NCBI GenBank assembly: GCA_038363925.1
Contig: JAQQWL010000002.1
Location: 4,898,001 to 4,962,000 of the forward strand
Direction of reading: 5' to 3'
Length of the DNA: 64,000 nt
Origin: Apiospora phragmitis
Taxonomy: Eukaryota > Ascomycota > Sordariomycetes > Amphisphaeriales > Apiosporaceae
The number at the start of each line of letters is the position of its first letter. Position 1 is the first letter of the stretch. A program made the position numbers and the translations under genes. Positions 23,201-36,015 of this stretch are shown piece by piece. The notes under the pieces are model-generated. The model saw nothing but the letters and a program-made list of their open reading frames with translations. It was not told the DNA's origin and did no database searches.

Positions 23201-26200
23201 AGTTCAAGATTGGGGTCCAGGGACTGCTTATGGGCGCTTCATAAGTGGTTATTCTTTATAATAGAACACGTAGGTATTACGAGGGAAGTCAAGAAGTGGC
23301 AGCTTGTCCACTGCCACCAACCTACAAGCGATGGGCTTTACTCCGCCTACATGGGCTTACTTATCAGGGTGACCAACTCAGAAAGCTAGTCGAGTGTGAA
23401 AAGGGGGCCATTATAACGATGCTAGCGATATTTGAAGTTCCGGGGAGCTCGCACCATTCGGGCCAAATTCCCGAGCGTCTATCACCAGTCAGAATATATA
23501 GCCAGCCCTATATGAAGAAACAAACTTACTCGAACTGCTCAAATGTTGAAAGTACTTTATGAATGTCAAGTTCGGGGCTGATGCGAGGTACAAGCATCAC
23601 ATGGTCTAGTTTGGTCACGTCAACATACCATTTTGTCATTTGCTACGGGGCGGGCGAACACACGTCGTTGCTTTGAACAAAGGCCACCGATGAACTTGGT
23701 ATTAGATATGGTTCGTTTTACTTGCGTATATATCAGTTCCAAGCCCGGATAGCGCGTAATCAAGGGAGTGATGCTGGTATCAGTTCTTTCCAGGCCCTCC
23801 TGAAGATGCAATTCTCCTTATGCTGATCCGTCGTTGTGGCATGTTGAGCACCTCTTGTAGATAGCGCGTCTTATGGGGGCAACTAGGGGCTTGATCTTCC
23901 GCTACTACTAGTTGGCAGCTGGCACATATATGTAGCCAATGTGCGTCATTATCTCCATCCACTATCAACCGACCCGAGCTACAGGCAGTGTCGTGGTAGG
24001 CTAGCAGCATGGTGACAGGATGCCACTGCTTATCCCCGAAGGCTGTGCTGCCACATGCGCTTCATCTATCCATACATCTACTATTCTATTTTGCATGACT
24101 CGCAAACACCTGCATGTTTACTCACACCTGATCCTCCTAAGCCGGGGATGCAGCAGCTCAGTCGCCCTAAAGCAGGCTGTGCGTGCTACTTTAATTCATC
24201 GATGGAACGGGGAGCCCCCAATCACTTTGGTGAGGCGCTACCCGGGACCCGCAGATAGCCGCTGCAGATCATCGCCCTTTGGTCGTTGCCCCAAAACCAC
24301 CCCAAAGCCAAGTGTGGAAAATGTCAAACAGGTGATAGTAAAGATGAAAGGTCTAGGTGATCATTGGTAGTTTGATGTTGAAGATGTCTAGGGGGAGTAA
24401 AAGTGAGTGAAAGACAATCTAGTAATGGTAGGAGCTCTGCATAATATCACCTGCACATGTATGTAGGTACCCCTAAAGACCATGTCGGTACTTGTCGAGC
24501 CCGTCCTTCCATCGGTCCGGAGGTCGCGAATCCAGCCAATCCCGAATCGTGAGCTCACCGAAACGGCTGAAGAATTGAGCCTCACTTTCTCCCATGCTGC
24601 GCCACAATTAACTGTCAGAAGCTGATTGGGGGCTTCGGGGATCCTTCGTCAATTCTCAGTCTCTCGTGTGGCTGCAGCACGATGAGTGTCGCACACCTGC
24701 TCATGATGGGCGCGTGGTGCTGTTTAATTGGAGTTTGGACCGGCAAATCGGATTGCGTTTCCTGTGCAGGTACGCCCTGCAGCTGCTATACCGGAACCGG
24801 CCCCGATTCTGAGTCTTGTTGGATTGGACTTTGGAAGAGAACAAAGGATCACTTCATTGTGTTTGTTGCTGCCGAGGGCTGGCCGTTTGCAAGATGCAGC
24901 CAACCGTCGCCCTCCCTGGTCTGATTGACTCCCCTACTCCTATCCAAACAGCACGCGAGCTGCTGTTAATCAGGAGTTTTCTCCTTTACAGCCCAACATC
25001 ACCAGAACTAACACCAACCCAGCCAGGACCACTCTGGAATGTGGATCGGGTTTTGCGGGAGTCCCGGTTGATCTGACCAGGGGTGCCAGGGATAAACGTA
25101 CCAGAACCCATGATGTCAGTTTATAAATAACTGGATGCAATTTTAACACATGGGCATAATCTCATCCTAGTACTCGGTGTTGTCGGCCGGGTTGCGAACA
25201 TCTCCTATGTATTTGACTTAACACTTGGAGCAATGCATCTTGACTGGAAAGATACCTATTTCGTGATATAGTATCCGTTTTGTTTACATGCCTTGATAAA
25301 TCCATGTAGAGCTACCTTGCACAATCGTCGTGTGGACATGGCTTGCTGTGAGGTTACAGGGTAGCTCGCGTACCTCAGCCATAAGATCGCCCTAGGAGTA
25401 ATATCCCGAGCTAACCCAATACTGAGGAAGTACAGGTACCGTCCACCAGAAGCTTGAGTTATCACTCGGGGCCTAGATTCCAAAGACTCCATGGATTCGG
25501 TTGAGAAGGTCGATTGGTACGATCAATAGCAAACCTAGGGTTGCATTTGGGCCCTTTGTGATAAGCGCTTTTTGGGGGCCTTCTGCTTTACAGGGGAGTA
25601 TCCGAGCGGGAGAGCCAACTTTCTTGGATGCTTGCGGAAAACCCGTATCGGGTTTGTGGGAGTGGTTGGTCCGGGCAGTGGCTTTGACACTTGTTGGATG
25701 GCTTTCAAACTTGAAAGAGACAGACGGACATCTGATGTCTGTTCTCTGATTAGCCTCGAAAGGTCGCAATAGCAAGGTCTGCTATCTTCATGGGAAACGG
25801 CGGGTAAGCATAATAATAGTAGTTGCACTTAATGGTGAATACACTATATTCATGTCAATAGAGTCGGTGCCAATATTACGACACAATGACTGTGTATAGT
25901 GAGACTTTACCGTCCAAGTCAAGAAGAACCTTAGATGTAGCCGTTTGACGTCATGACATAAGCACACCCATGAACCAAAGAGAATTGTTTCATATAACCT
26001 ACCGCCTCTGGAGGCCTATCGCGTCTAAGCAGATTCATATCCCCTGCCATCATCTCGATTATCAGGTCGCAATAGCCTCCCCTAATCCTGGCCTGAGAAC
26101 CTGGCCATCTTCCGTTCGCCATGAGCCCAAACTTCGGGATAATTGAATAGTTTTGTCGTGTTCGGACTGGTACAAAGTCAATAGGCGCTACTTTCCTACT

Positions 26201-28731
26201 TCTGGAAACCCTCAGATGCCGATTTGTATAGGCGCAAACCTGCTAGCTCGAGGCCTCGATACGCCTCACCATCCGGGTCGTTCTTAGTGCTGCCCAGCTG
26301 AAAACCGCATCGGCACTCAGGCCTATCGCTATGTAAGTTACGACTACTGCATGCACAGGCACATGCTACCATCAAGATCGGTGATGCACTCCTATTGCAG
26401 CCTTTGCATTCCAGCACTGCAAGTTCCGACTCGTCGGGTACTGAGACGCGAGGCCATGGAGATTTGAGCTTCGAGCTCCCGTACTTGCTTCTTCAAGATG
26501 GTACAGGAACACAGTGTGCAATTCGAAGCCATACTTGCCTCGTCATCTACCCCAAGAATATCGCACACAATCGGGAATTGAATGCCCTGTACGCTAATGA
26601 GCGTATTGCGCAATGAGCAATGGATCAACCCGAATACTGCTGGCTTTTCATCCACCACATGCATATTGGAATAGACAGGAAGTGCATAGCCATTGATTGA
26701 GTGCTACCATAAGGGCTAATCCACTGCTCAAAGCCGATCGATGCCTTATGTAATTCCATGTCTTATTGTGCGAGGTCAACTGGGCATTTGTGTTTTGTTT
26801 GAAGAATCAGCCCACTATAATCGGTCATCAATCCATAATTCGGTACCTGAGCTGTCTCAACTAGCGGGCGTTCTTTTAAGGTGTTTTCTTGAGCCCAAAG
26901 GGCAGGCAGGCAAGGAAAGCTGTCCAGAAAGAGCTGCGGCCCAGAACCAGGGGAAAGCGCAATCGAATTACCACTACCAATACCACTGTGACTGCTGCTG
27001 CACTCCAGCTCAATTTGAACACTGGGGCTGCCCACCACCGGCATCGCATTGCATCGCATCACACACAAACCCCCTCGTTCAGCAAGCAGCACACAGGCTC
27101 CCTTTCTCCTTGGCGTGCACACACACCCAAACTTGTTGGAAGATTGACCTGACCTGACCTACCCGTTCAAACCCAAGAGGCCTCGACCCTGCTGGTTGTT
27201 CGTTAAGCCCCAATTACTCCACACATTACGGTCGACAACCCGGAACTGAAAAACAACCTAATCACCTCTACTTTGTCCTCAACCCTCAATCCCAATCCAT
27301 GTCGTGAGTCAGGTAACTCTTTCGAAAGAAGACAGTGCCCGCGCCCTCCCTTTCTACTACCCCCTCTCCATTGTGGCACTTCTGGACCAGCATATAGATT
27401 AGAGGAATTAACTGGGATACTGCGCTGTCTCAAGGAGCCCGGCATTTTCACCCAGTCATATCCAACCATCCCATTGATGCATGCGAAGAAGCAGATTGGG
27501 AGCACCTGAACGCACCGCAGCACAGCACGACGCCGACTCACACACTGGGCGAGAGAAGCGAGAGCTAGACGGCTGGAGAGAGAAGATAGAAGAAAGCGAG
27601 TGAGTGACCTGAGTGACAGCAGAGAGAGAAGAGAGAAGCTGGAGCACAACCCATCCTTCCCCAAGGTGAGACACGAAACCAAGCAAAAGCCCGCCTGGCC
27701 CGCTGGACCCCTTCCCACCTAAGCCACCCTAGCATCACCTACCTAACCTCCCTCCTTCTCTTCTTTACGTTCTGCTGGTCGCTTTTGTGCTGCACAGCGA
27801 GCGCACAGCACACAACGCCCACACAAGCAGCAGCCCAGCCCGGCCCAAGCCAAGCCAATTACCCTCCGGTCTGTCAATTGGAAAGTGGTCAGTGTGTCTT
27901 GTCCGCCCTCGCTGCTTTTCTGCGGCTCCCAACTCGACACCTACTGTCATTTTCCTGGCGACGACACGATTCCCAAGCAAGAGACCACTTTTTTTTCTGG
28001 TTACTTCCTCACTTTTGGGGGGTTGCGCCGTGTCAACAACAAAGCCATAAGCAACACACATAGCAGCAGCAGCAGCTAGCTTGTGGACCTCTCCCCCTTC
28101 CCTCTTCCCAACATTGACCTCACCCGTCCAAAATAATCCTTCCCTATCTCCCCCCCCCTTTGGCACTAATTCGCAACCGCAATTCTCCCTTTGTGGTTTG
28201 TGGGCAGCTTGACTGCTATTCCCCGACCCGTCGTCATCTACTTCTCTGGATTTCCACACACACTCCTTGCGCGCGCACTGTTGCTGCTGCGTATACACCT
28301 TTTCTTCTCTTCGCTTCTTGCATTCGTTCCCGTCCCCATGTGCTGACGGCCCAGTTCCTTCCACCACTCCGCAGATACCCAGCGAGCCATCTGGTTACCC
28401 TCGAGGGGAGACGGCAAACTGGACGTCGACCAACCTCCGCGACCATCTACCGAGGACCCTGTGCTGTCTCCGTGAGCAGTCTTGTATGTCCGGACGGGAA
28501 ACCCCTGATCCTCTGTCTTGTAAAGTATGTACACCCTTTTTCCTTTGCCGACATGTTTCACGTGGCTTCCGTCCACTTTGCCCTCCGGTGTCACCTCAAC
28601 GATCAGGCCATACGGTCTTGTCGGTGAGGTGCATGTACCAACATCAACATCGCCGAATAGACGCCCTTCCCCTTTTGTAGGCTACCCTCCCGCGCCCAAA
28701 CTTTGTTGACTGCCACGTTTACCACTTTTGC
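20207..28731. other. Long region without recognisable genes between BUD6 and PBP1
   Basis: About 8.5 kb. The ends are the 5' regions of two divergent housekeeping genes; 27200-28700 is rich in C/T tracts and probably holds long leader exons of PBP1. Between about 20700 and 27000 I find only short frames on both strands, with no family motif, no clear RNA gene and no terminal repeats. A TA run lies at about 22093-22106, flanked by TCAAGG and CCTTGA. Base composition is not extreme, so this is not an obvious RIP block. Confidence 0.5.
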
Positions 28732-31700
28732 ATGAAAGCTGACTTGCAAATGGAATCAGGGACTGTAGGACGGATCCAAGACGATCTTGCTGAGGACGAA
28801 ATCGGCAGCGTCCTTCGAAGACCAATACCTCGGCACCATCAATCGAGGATGGTACAGGGCAAGAAGCCAGAAGCTGCGAACGGTCAGAACAAAAGAGATA
28901 CATCAACAATGTCGTACCAGAAGGAGGGGGTCAGAAACATGGCTGGCAAGAACCAGAAACGGTATGTTGGCCCATTCGAACTCCATCTGCGCGGACTTGA
29001 CACTAAATAACGTAGGCTTTCGCACCGATAGCTCCATTTCGTCCGGCCATCAAGTTGGCCAGCGTACTCTACAGCCATGGAACAGCGGTGGTGGCGGCAG
29101 CGACTCGGATACCTTTGGTTCCCTCGGTGCCCTGGAGAATAAGGCCTCCAGCAGCGGTGACAAGTGGGACCAGTTCCAGGCCAACGAGCAACTCTTCGGA
29201 TTGAAGACCGATTACGACGAGAACATCTATACTACTCAGATCGACAAGAGCCACCCCAAATACAAGGAGCGTATGGCTGCCGCCGAGAGAAAGGCACGAG
29301 AGATTGAGCGCAGTGCAGCTGCCACTTCTCATGTTGCGGAGGAGCGGATAATGGATTATGTCGGTGGGAACGACCGTGGCGGAGACGAAGAAGACAAGTA
29401 AGCTCACTCGACCAAGCCAGCGTTCCTATGTACACTAGTTGGACTCTACTGACCTTGATTGCTTCTACAGATACAGCGGTGTCAAACGACAGGACTTCCC
29501 ACCCCTGCCCGGCGGCAATCGTGACAAGAAGTATACGCCTCCTGCCATGAGAGCGCCGACCAACAACTCTACTGTCAAGGGTGCCCCAGTGGATCCCGCC
29601 ATCATCAGTGCACGCATAGGCACACAGAAGCCTCAGCAGTCTCCTACCAAGGTTGATGAATCGAAAACCCGTACCGAGTCTCCCGCTGCCGGCACACCCA
29701 CCAATGCGGTACCTTCGGCAAAGAGTCCTGAACCCAAGGCCGATGCTGCCAAGGCCGAGCCCCACTCGAAGACGACTGAGAAGCCACTCGAGGTCAAGTC
29801 TATCAACCAAAGTGCGACACCCCTGAAGGCATCTGCCGCTACCAGCCGTACTATCTCGCCTCAAGGCAAAGAGGGTGTAGCTGTACCGAACGCGACCTCG
29901 ACTGTTGAGCGGGATGTGCTGTCCTCTTTCAAGAATTTCGCCAACAAGGAAAGAATGACCGCCGAGAAGCTCCGAAGCAACAAGGCCAAGGCTGACAAGG
30001 AGGTCAAGCTGCATGAGCTCAAGAAGTTCGCCACCAACTTCAAGCTCCCCACGCCCGTGCCTGTCGATCTCATCTCCATCATCGCCAAGGACCCGGCCAA
30101 GCAGCGAGAAATCCAAGAAAAGGCGTCTCGTGACGCTGCCGAGGTTGCACAGCGCCGCAAGGCTGAGGAACTGGCTGCTAAGGATAAGAAGCCGACCGCT
30201 TCAAAGGAAGGGCAGCCTGCTGCTGCTCCCCAGGGAGCGGCCCAGCCTCAGCCGGAGCGAACCCGACCAGTGAGCACCGTTGTCAATGGGCCGCAAGGCG
30301 GTGGCCAGGGTGGCCGTCACCCTCCGAATCGCAACTACAACCCGCAGCAGCCATATCAGGGCTACCGGAATGATCGACAGGGTCCCGCACACATGCAGCA
30401 GGGTGGCCGCCAGGCTGGTAACCTTGCCCAGCGAATTAGGAACGTCGAGCAGCACAAACTTGCCGATATGCGCCAACCTCCCACAGGTCCCTCGCACCCG
30501 AACGAACCCCCTTATGCTCGCCGCCCCATGGCAGGGCCTGGTCAGATGGGTAAACTGAACCCTAACAGCCACGAGTTCCGACCCAATGCCTTCGCTCCAG
30601 CCTTCAGCCCCAACGGCCACCCGAGCGCTGGTTCTAGTCCTCGATCAGCGCTGAACAACACCACGGAGGGTCAATCTACCCCTGCTAGCAGCACTGCCGC
30701 CGTGGTTGTCATCAGCAAGAAGAGAAAGGCCGTCGATCCTAAGAAGTGTGTCATTCTTTCTCACATGAAAGCGCAGCCTGTTCCCCAGGGCAAGAACTAT
30801 GATGACAACGATGGTATCAAGCCCTCGTTTGATACTGCTCCTACTTGGCGACAGGCTCAGGAAGAGGAGAAGCCCGAGTCAACGATGCGTCTATCATACA
30901 CTGAGTACTTTGAGCGCCAGCCCTTTGCGGCCCAGCCGACACCCAACCCTACCCATGTCATGCCTCAAATGCCCCACCAGCATCAGCTCCCCTTCCATCT
31001 TCAACATGGTGCCCACAATGTCCCAACCCGACCTTCTCCTCACATACCTCCGGTGCAAATGCACCTAGGCCAGCATGGACCAGTGCCTCATGTGCCTTAC
31101 AACGGGGCCGATGATCATAGGATGATACATTCAAACTCGTCGCAGTCGTACTCGTCCCCACGTATGACCCAAGTTCCCATGGCATATCCTCCCAACATGA
31201 ACAATCCGCAGATGCCCTACCCCCAGCCTGGTTTCGCCCCTGGCACCCCTCAGATGAGCCACTTCAACAGGAGCTTCTCTAACAACACGCAATATATGCC
31301 CCAGCAACAGATGCCTATGGGCGGGCCCATGATGCCGCAATTTATGGCCCCCCAAGGAATGCCCGGACCGCAGATGCAAATGTATCCTTCGGGCCAGTTC
31401 ATGCCGCCTGGAGTCAGCGTGCCACAGCCCATGCCCGGCGCTAACGGGTACCCCAGCCCTGGGCGTCCTGCAGCGGCCCCGATGATGGTGCACCAGGGCT
31501 CTCAACAGGGACAACCCATCTACGGCATGAGCCCTGGAATGCAGTACCAGCAGCCAGTCTACCCACAACAACCGGGACAGAGTAAGTCGTCTCGAAAATC
31601 GTCAGCACCGCCGCGCCAGTACTAACTCGCATGGCAAAGTGAACAATATGCGAGGATACAGCAACCCCAGCCCACAGCAGTTTGGAACCAGTCCCTCGCA

Positions 31701-31851
31701 GATGCATCAGTATACCCCTCAGCAGCACCGCAACGGCAACAACTACAAGAATTATCAGGGACCCAACCAGCATCAGGGTCCTCAGGGCAGCCACGCGGTT
31801 CCGACCGGCCCCCAGGGGCGAGCAGCGGATGGGCCAGATGAGGCCAAGTGA
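28732..31851 (+). CDS. PBP1: Ataxin-2/Pbp1 homologue (poly(A)-binding-protein-binding protein)
   Basis: RNA-metabolism protein that binds poly(A)-binding protein and works in mRNA stability and stress granules. The secure part starts after a 54-bp-class intron near 28961-29016 with GFRTDSSISSGHQ. The LsmAD domain follows (WDQFQANEQLFGLKTDYDENIY to AERKAREIERSAAATSHVAEER, about 29165-29345). Introns at 29398-29470 and 31582-31639 (branch TACTAAC) join cleanly. A PAM2 motif, LNPNSHEFRP, is at about 30555-30584 and would bind the MLLE domain of Pab1. The long C-terminal part is rich in Pro, Gln, Met and Asn, typical of a disordered condensate-forming region. The 5' end is unresolved: ATG 28732 gives a plausible KKPEAANGQNKR lead-in but does not join in phase, and no Lsm domain can be read upstream in this window. 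Confidence 0.85.
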
Positions 31852-34196
31852 AAAGTCTCACGCACAAGTGGCAGATCGTAAGCGGCGCCGCGCCAGGCGC
31901 ACATTCCGAGGTTTCTTCATACTTCAGCATCCCATATCTCGGCCGTCAGTGTGCCGCCTCGACCTCACGGTACTTTGGATGGCCCAGTGCCGCGTCGCCT
32001 GCCAAGCCGTTGCGTGTTCTGTTAGGGCTTGCAGCCGGCCGAGGAATTGTCTCAGGGGAGCCGACTGGATGACAGTACGGCTTGGACAGACCTGGGCGAA
32101 TTTTCTTGGAGGCTCACGACACGGGCTGGTGCGGGGCCGACGTTGCTAGATCTCGGAAGATATCATCAAGACCACAGCATATTTGGCATGCTGCCCTCGG
32201 TCACGTAGGATACCATTGCGGTATTTTTACCATACTTACATTTTGATCGAGATGAGAAGGGCTCACAATGCAAGATGAGTGGAGGGGATATGCAGCAGGC
32301 AAAGAAGCAGAGATATGGATGGTGATGGGGTGCGAAGGCATCTTGGCAACCCAAGCGTTGCAGACTGCCTCGCAACAGCGACTGAGATATTGTACTCGGG
32401 TCATATGATGAGTTTGAATGCGTATAGCATGGCGAGTCTATTGGCTATAGCGTTACCCGAGTTAGCTAGGGAAGAGGTGGTGATGTTAACATGACATGAC
32501 ATAGATATGCGGGTATCCTTGGAGCTAGATCCAAAGCAAGAAGTTTACCTGATAAGAACTCACCGTCGCCCTGCTTACTCGACTTTGCGACTGTTGTATC
32601 CAAAGTTGAGGTATCCTGATCTACCGTGAACATTTCTCCTGTTACGTGGTCGTTCTGGTCTTGACCAACCATGAGTTGAGGAGCTTCACCTACTGCACTA
32701 GCAGATCCACGAGGTTTTTTGTTGATTGCTATACTGTGCATCTCGATGGCAATTGCATGTATATACATATATATGTAGTGACGCGACATATATGCAATGA
32801 GCTCTGTATATTTGCAATTTGTTCAACAGCGCTACTTCTTAAGCATGCCCATGTTCCCACGAGAATGGGAAGGGGGGTTGGCGCAGAAGATGGCGGGGTC
32901 GACCGAAGTGTGGATTGTTTCAAATCGGTCGCTTCTGTTTGCTTGTCAAGGCCGGCAGTGGTCGGGCCTCTCCGGCTATGCGGACATTGGGCTTGCTCTA
33001 TCCACCCTATCCTGTGCTCATACTTGGGTCTTACTTAATCAACCGTCCAAGGATTGCCAGGAGTAGAAAAGGATGGGATGGGATTGGGGTCCGGCAAAAA
33101 GCTTGGCATGCCTCTTGTCAGGCACAGATTCCGGGTCGACTGCATGATTGGCTGTCGTTGCCAGTTGGCGCCCATGCACCCTTGCTCGGGCCTGGGCTTT
33201 TCCCCTTTTCCCCACTGGTGACTCTTTTCCAGATCCCCAAGTGCCACTAACTCTGTGACGTGCAATACAAACCTCGTTAGTCCTGGCCATTCATTCGGCC
33301 GTCCTCCATGTCTATGTGTGTCTATGTGTCAAGGATGGTGGATCGATCTCCATTAGTAGCTCTTTTTCTTCTTCTTCTTCTTTTCTACCTTTGGCAGTGC
33401 AACGACCGCTCGCTCAACGCTTCACCGACCCTAATGACCGCATATGGTTCGCGCAAGCGACTGTGCTTCGATTCTCCGAAGTCTGCTTGCTTGCCTCGCT
33501 TTGGAAGAGGGCGCAAGAGCAGGATTCGACGCATAGACGGAAACGACGTATGTTACGAGTGACAAGTTGATGGATGACGAGATGTCAGGTCGCAAGGCCC
33601 ATTCGTTCTGGTGGTGGCGCGCCGTGTGGTGGTTTGTCCTGTGTATCCGCGCGGGCAGGCTTGTAAGTCGGAGCCTGTCATCCACTCGGTAGGTAGTCGA
33701 AGGTGGCCAGTCAAGGGTCATGGCACCCAATCCCGTTTTGCTGCTTCGGCGGCATACAAGAAGACCCAGATCTTTCCCAGATCATACCTGCATTTCTCTT
33801 TTGCTTTGTGTGTGCATCGTTCCATTGTCATACTGTCGGTACTCCATCGGTGGTTGGACAGATTGACAAGTCATTCATTCGTCCCTTTTCCCTATCATCC
33901 ATTGTGCTCCCCTTTGTGTATCCACCACAAGGTCGGCAATAATCAACATTGTTCGCGAGACCTTTCCTTCTGCTTCGCGAACCCCGGTGGCCGCTCATAT
34001 TAGATCCCAGTCTTACTATTATTATACCCTCCATTCTTCATTTCTCTTCAGGACATCCGGCTGTGACGAGTGCAGGCAGCTCTCAATACCCATTTTTCGA
34101 CTTTCCAAAGGATTAGCAAGACTGATCCGACACCCCCATTATTCATATCAATCTACTTCGATCTTTTTCTTATCCTGACTGTTGGTCGCCGAAACG
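31852..34196. other. Intergenic
   Basis: Downstream region of PBP1 and a long upstream region of the LPMO gene. It has a CTT-rich tract at about 33361-33395. No gene recognised on either strand. Confidence 0.5.
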
Positions 34197-36015
34197 ATGC
34201 GTGTCTCGCATATCCTAACGCTGGCTGTGGCCCTCGCGGCCGAGACCGTCCTGGGCCACATGAACATGGCGGATCCGCCACCCCTCCGGTACAAGGGCAA
34301 CCCCAACGCCGTCAAGGCAGGCAAGGTGGACTCGGACATAACGAGCCCCAACACGGCCGCGACTTTTCCTTGCAAGGGCGCCCTCCCGGACCTCGACGAT
34401 CCCGTCGCCGGAGCCTCCGTCGCCACCTGGTACCCGGGCGAGCAGCACACGGTGAACATCGTGGGCGGCGCCTCGCACAACGGCGGCTCCTGCCAGCTGT
34501 CGCTCTCCTACGACAAGGGCCAGACCTTCACCGTCGTCTTCAGCAAGATCGGCGCCTGCCCGACGGACCCCAACATCCCCTTCACCCTGCCCGCCGACAC
34601 GCCCAGCGCCGACAAGGTCCTCTTCTCCTGGTCCTGGATCAACCACACGGGCAACCGCGAGTTCTACAACAACTGCGCCGTCCTGACCATCGGGGCCGCC
34701 AAGAAGAAGCAGCGGGCCGCGCCGGCCGTGGCCTTCAAGGACCGCCCGCCCATGCTGGTCGCCAATATCTACCACACGGCCGGCTCGGCCTGCGTCAAGG
34801 AGGGCGTCGACGCGCTCTACCCGGAGCCTGGCCCCGACTTCGTTAACGTCTCGTCCTCGGCTGAGCTTCCCGATGACTGTGTGTCGGGCCAGCCTCTGAC
34901 CGCCAATCCGGTCGTCGGTGGTAGTGGTGGTAGCAGCGGTAGCGGGGGAGCTTCTGGAGCTTCTGGAGCGTCGGGATCGGCCAGTGCTCCTGCGGGACCA
35001 GGAGCCACTGAGTCGGTGCTCCCCGGCCAGCTCCCGACTACGTCGGCCCCTTTGTATGTACTCTCGTCGTCGTCATTCTCGTCGTCGTTGTCGTCATTAC
35101 TGCCTTCCCCTTCGATGTTCTCGTCGTTGTTGTTGCCTTTACCTTCATCGTCGCTACAGTCCTCACATTCATTATCGCCTTCGTCTCCTTTGACGTCTTC
35201 TGCGTCTTCTGCTTCTGCGACTGCTTCTTCCCCGGTGGACAGAGAGAGTACCTTGGTCACGTCGACAAAGTCGGCGTCTCCTTCGTCTTCCTCTTCGGCT
35301 GCTGTTGCACCGCCGTCGTCGCTCGTCGTGATCCCGATCACTACCTCCCGCCGAACTCATACCGCGTCGCCGCTACCGAGCACCACCTCCTGCTCTGCCC
35401 AATCCACGCTCCTGACTTCTAGTTCATTGTCATCGTCATTCTCATCCTCCAGCCCTGGAGACACCTTTGCCACATCTTCCATAGCAACAGCATCGTCTAC
35501 TACTGTGTTGTCTACTGTGTCTTCCACTGCATCTGCTACTGCATCGTCTTCTGCGTCCTCTCCAGGAGGCTCGGAAGCAGCCCCGCCCACTAACACTCCT
35601 ACGCCCAGTTCTCCCAACGCCACACCTAGCGTCGGCCCGACGACGTCTTCATCTTCTGCCACCTCCTCTGAGGTCGTGGGCCTGCCGTCCCAGTCCGTCA
35701 CGGTCACGGTCACGGCATCGAGCAGCAGCGCCGCGCCCCCGTCGGCCACCGGCGGGGCTGGCGGCGGCAGTACCTTATCCGGCCCCTGCCAGCCCCGAGG
35801 GCGAGTGGAATTGCTTGACCGACGGCGCGTCGTGGCAGCGCTGCGCCTCGGGGCTCTGGTCGGCCGTCATGCCCATGGCGCCGGGGACGAAGTGTACGCC
35901 GGGCCAGAGTAGCAACCTGAACCGCAAGACGAGGCGGCAGGAGCACGGCAACCGCCGGCTCAACGCTGTGCGCCGCGATCCGGTCCGGCGCAGGGCTCAG
36001 GCTTGGGCTTGGTAA
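34197..36015 (+). CDS. AA11-type lytic polysaccharide monooxygenase with C-terminal X278-like domain, one-base shift
   Basis: Secreted copper enzyme predicted to cleave chitin oxidatively. ATG 34197 starts a signal peptide ending in LG, so mature residue 1 is His (HMNMADPPPLRYK), the first ligand of the copper histidine brace. The second histidine is in GGASHNGGSCQLSLSYD, and NREFYNNCAVLTI is the typical final strand with its aromatic/Cys residues. A very long Ser/Thr/Pro-rich linker of about 300 residues follows. The last domain, NCLTDGASWQRCASGLWSAVMPMAPGTKCTPG, is a small Cys-containing module like the X278 chitin-binding domain of AA11 enzymes. It lies one frame off; the shift is in the C runs at 35783-35796, and removing one C would join the two. 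The TTG upstream at 34182 is not used as start. Confidence 0.8.

Noticed and set aside
34215..34775. Long minus-strand frame opposite the LPMO
   Set aside because: High-GC shadow of a gene with clear signal peptide and copper ligands on the plus strand.
35172..35749. Acidic minus-strand frames opposite the LPMO linker
   Set aside because: They are the complement of Ser-rich codons and have no motifs.
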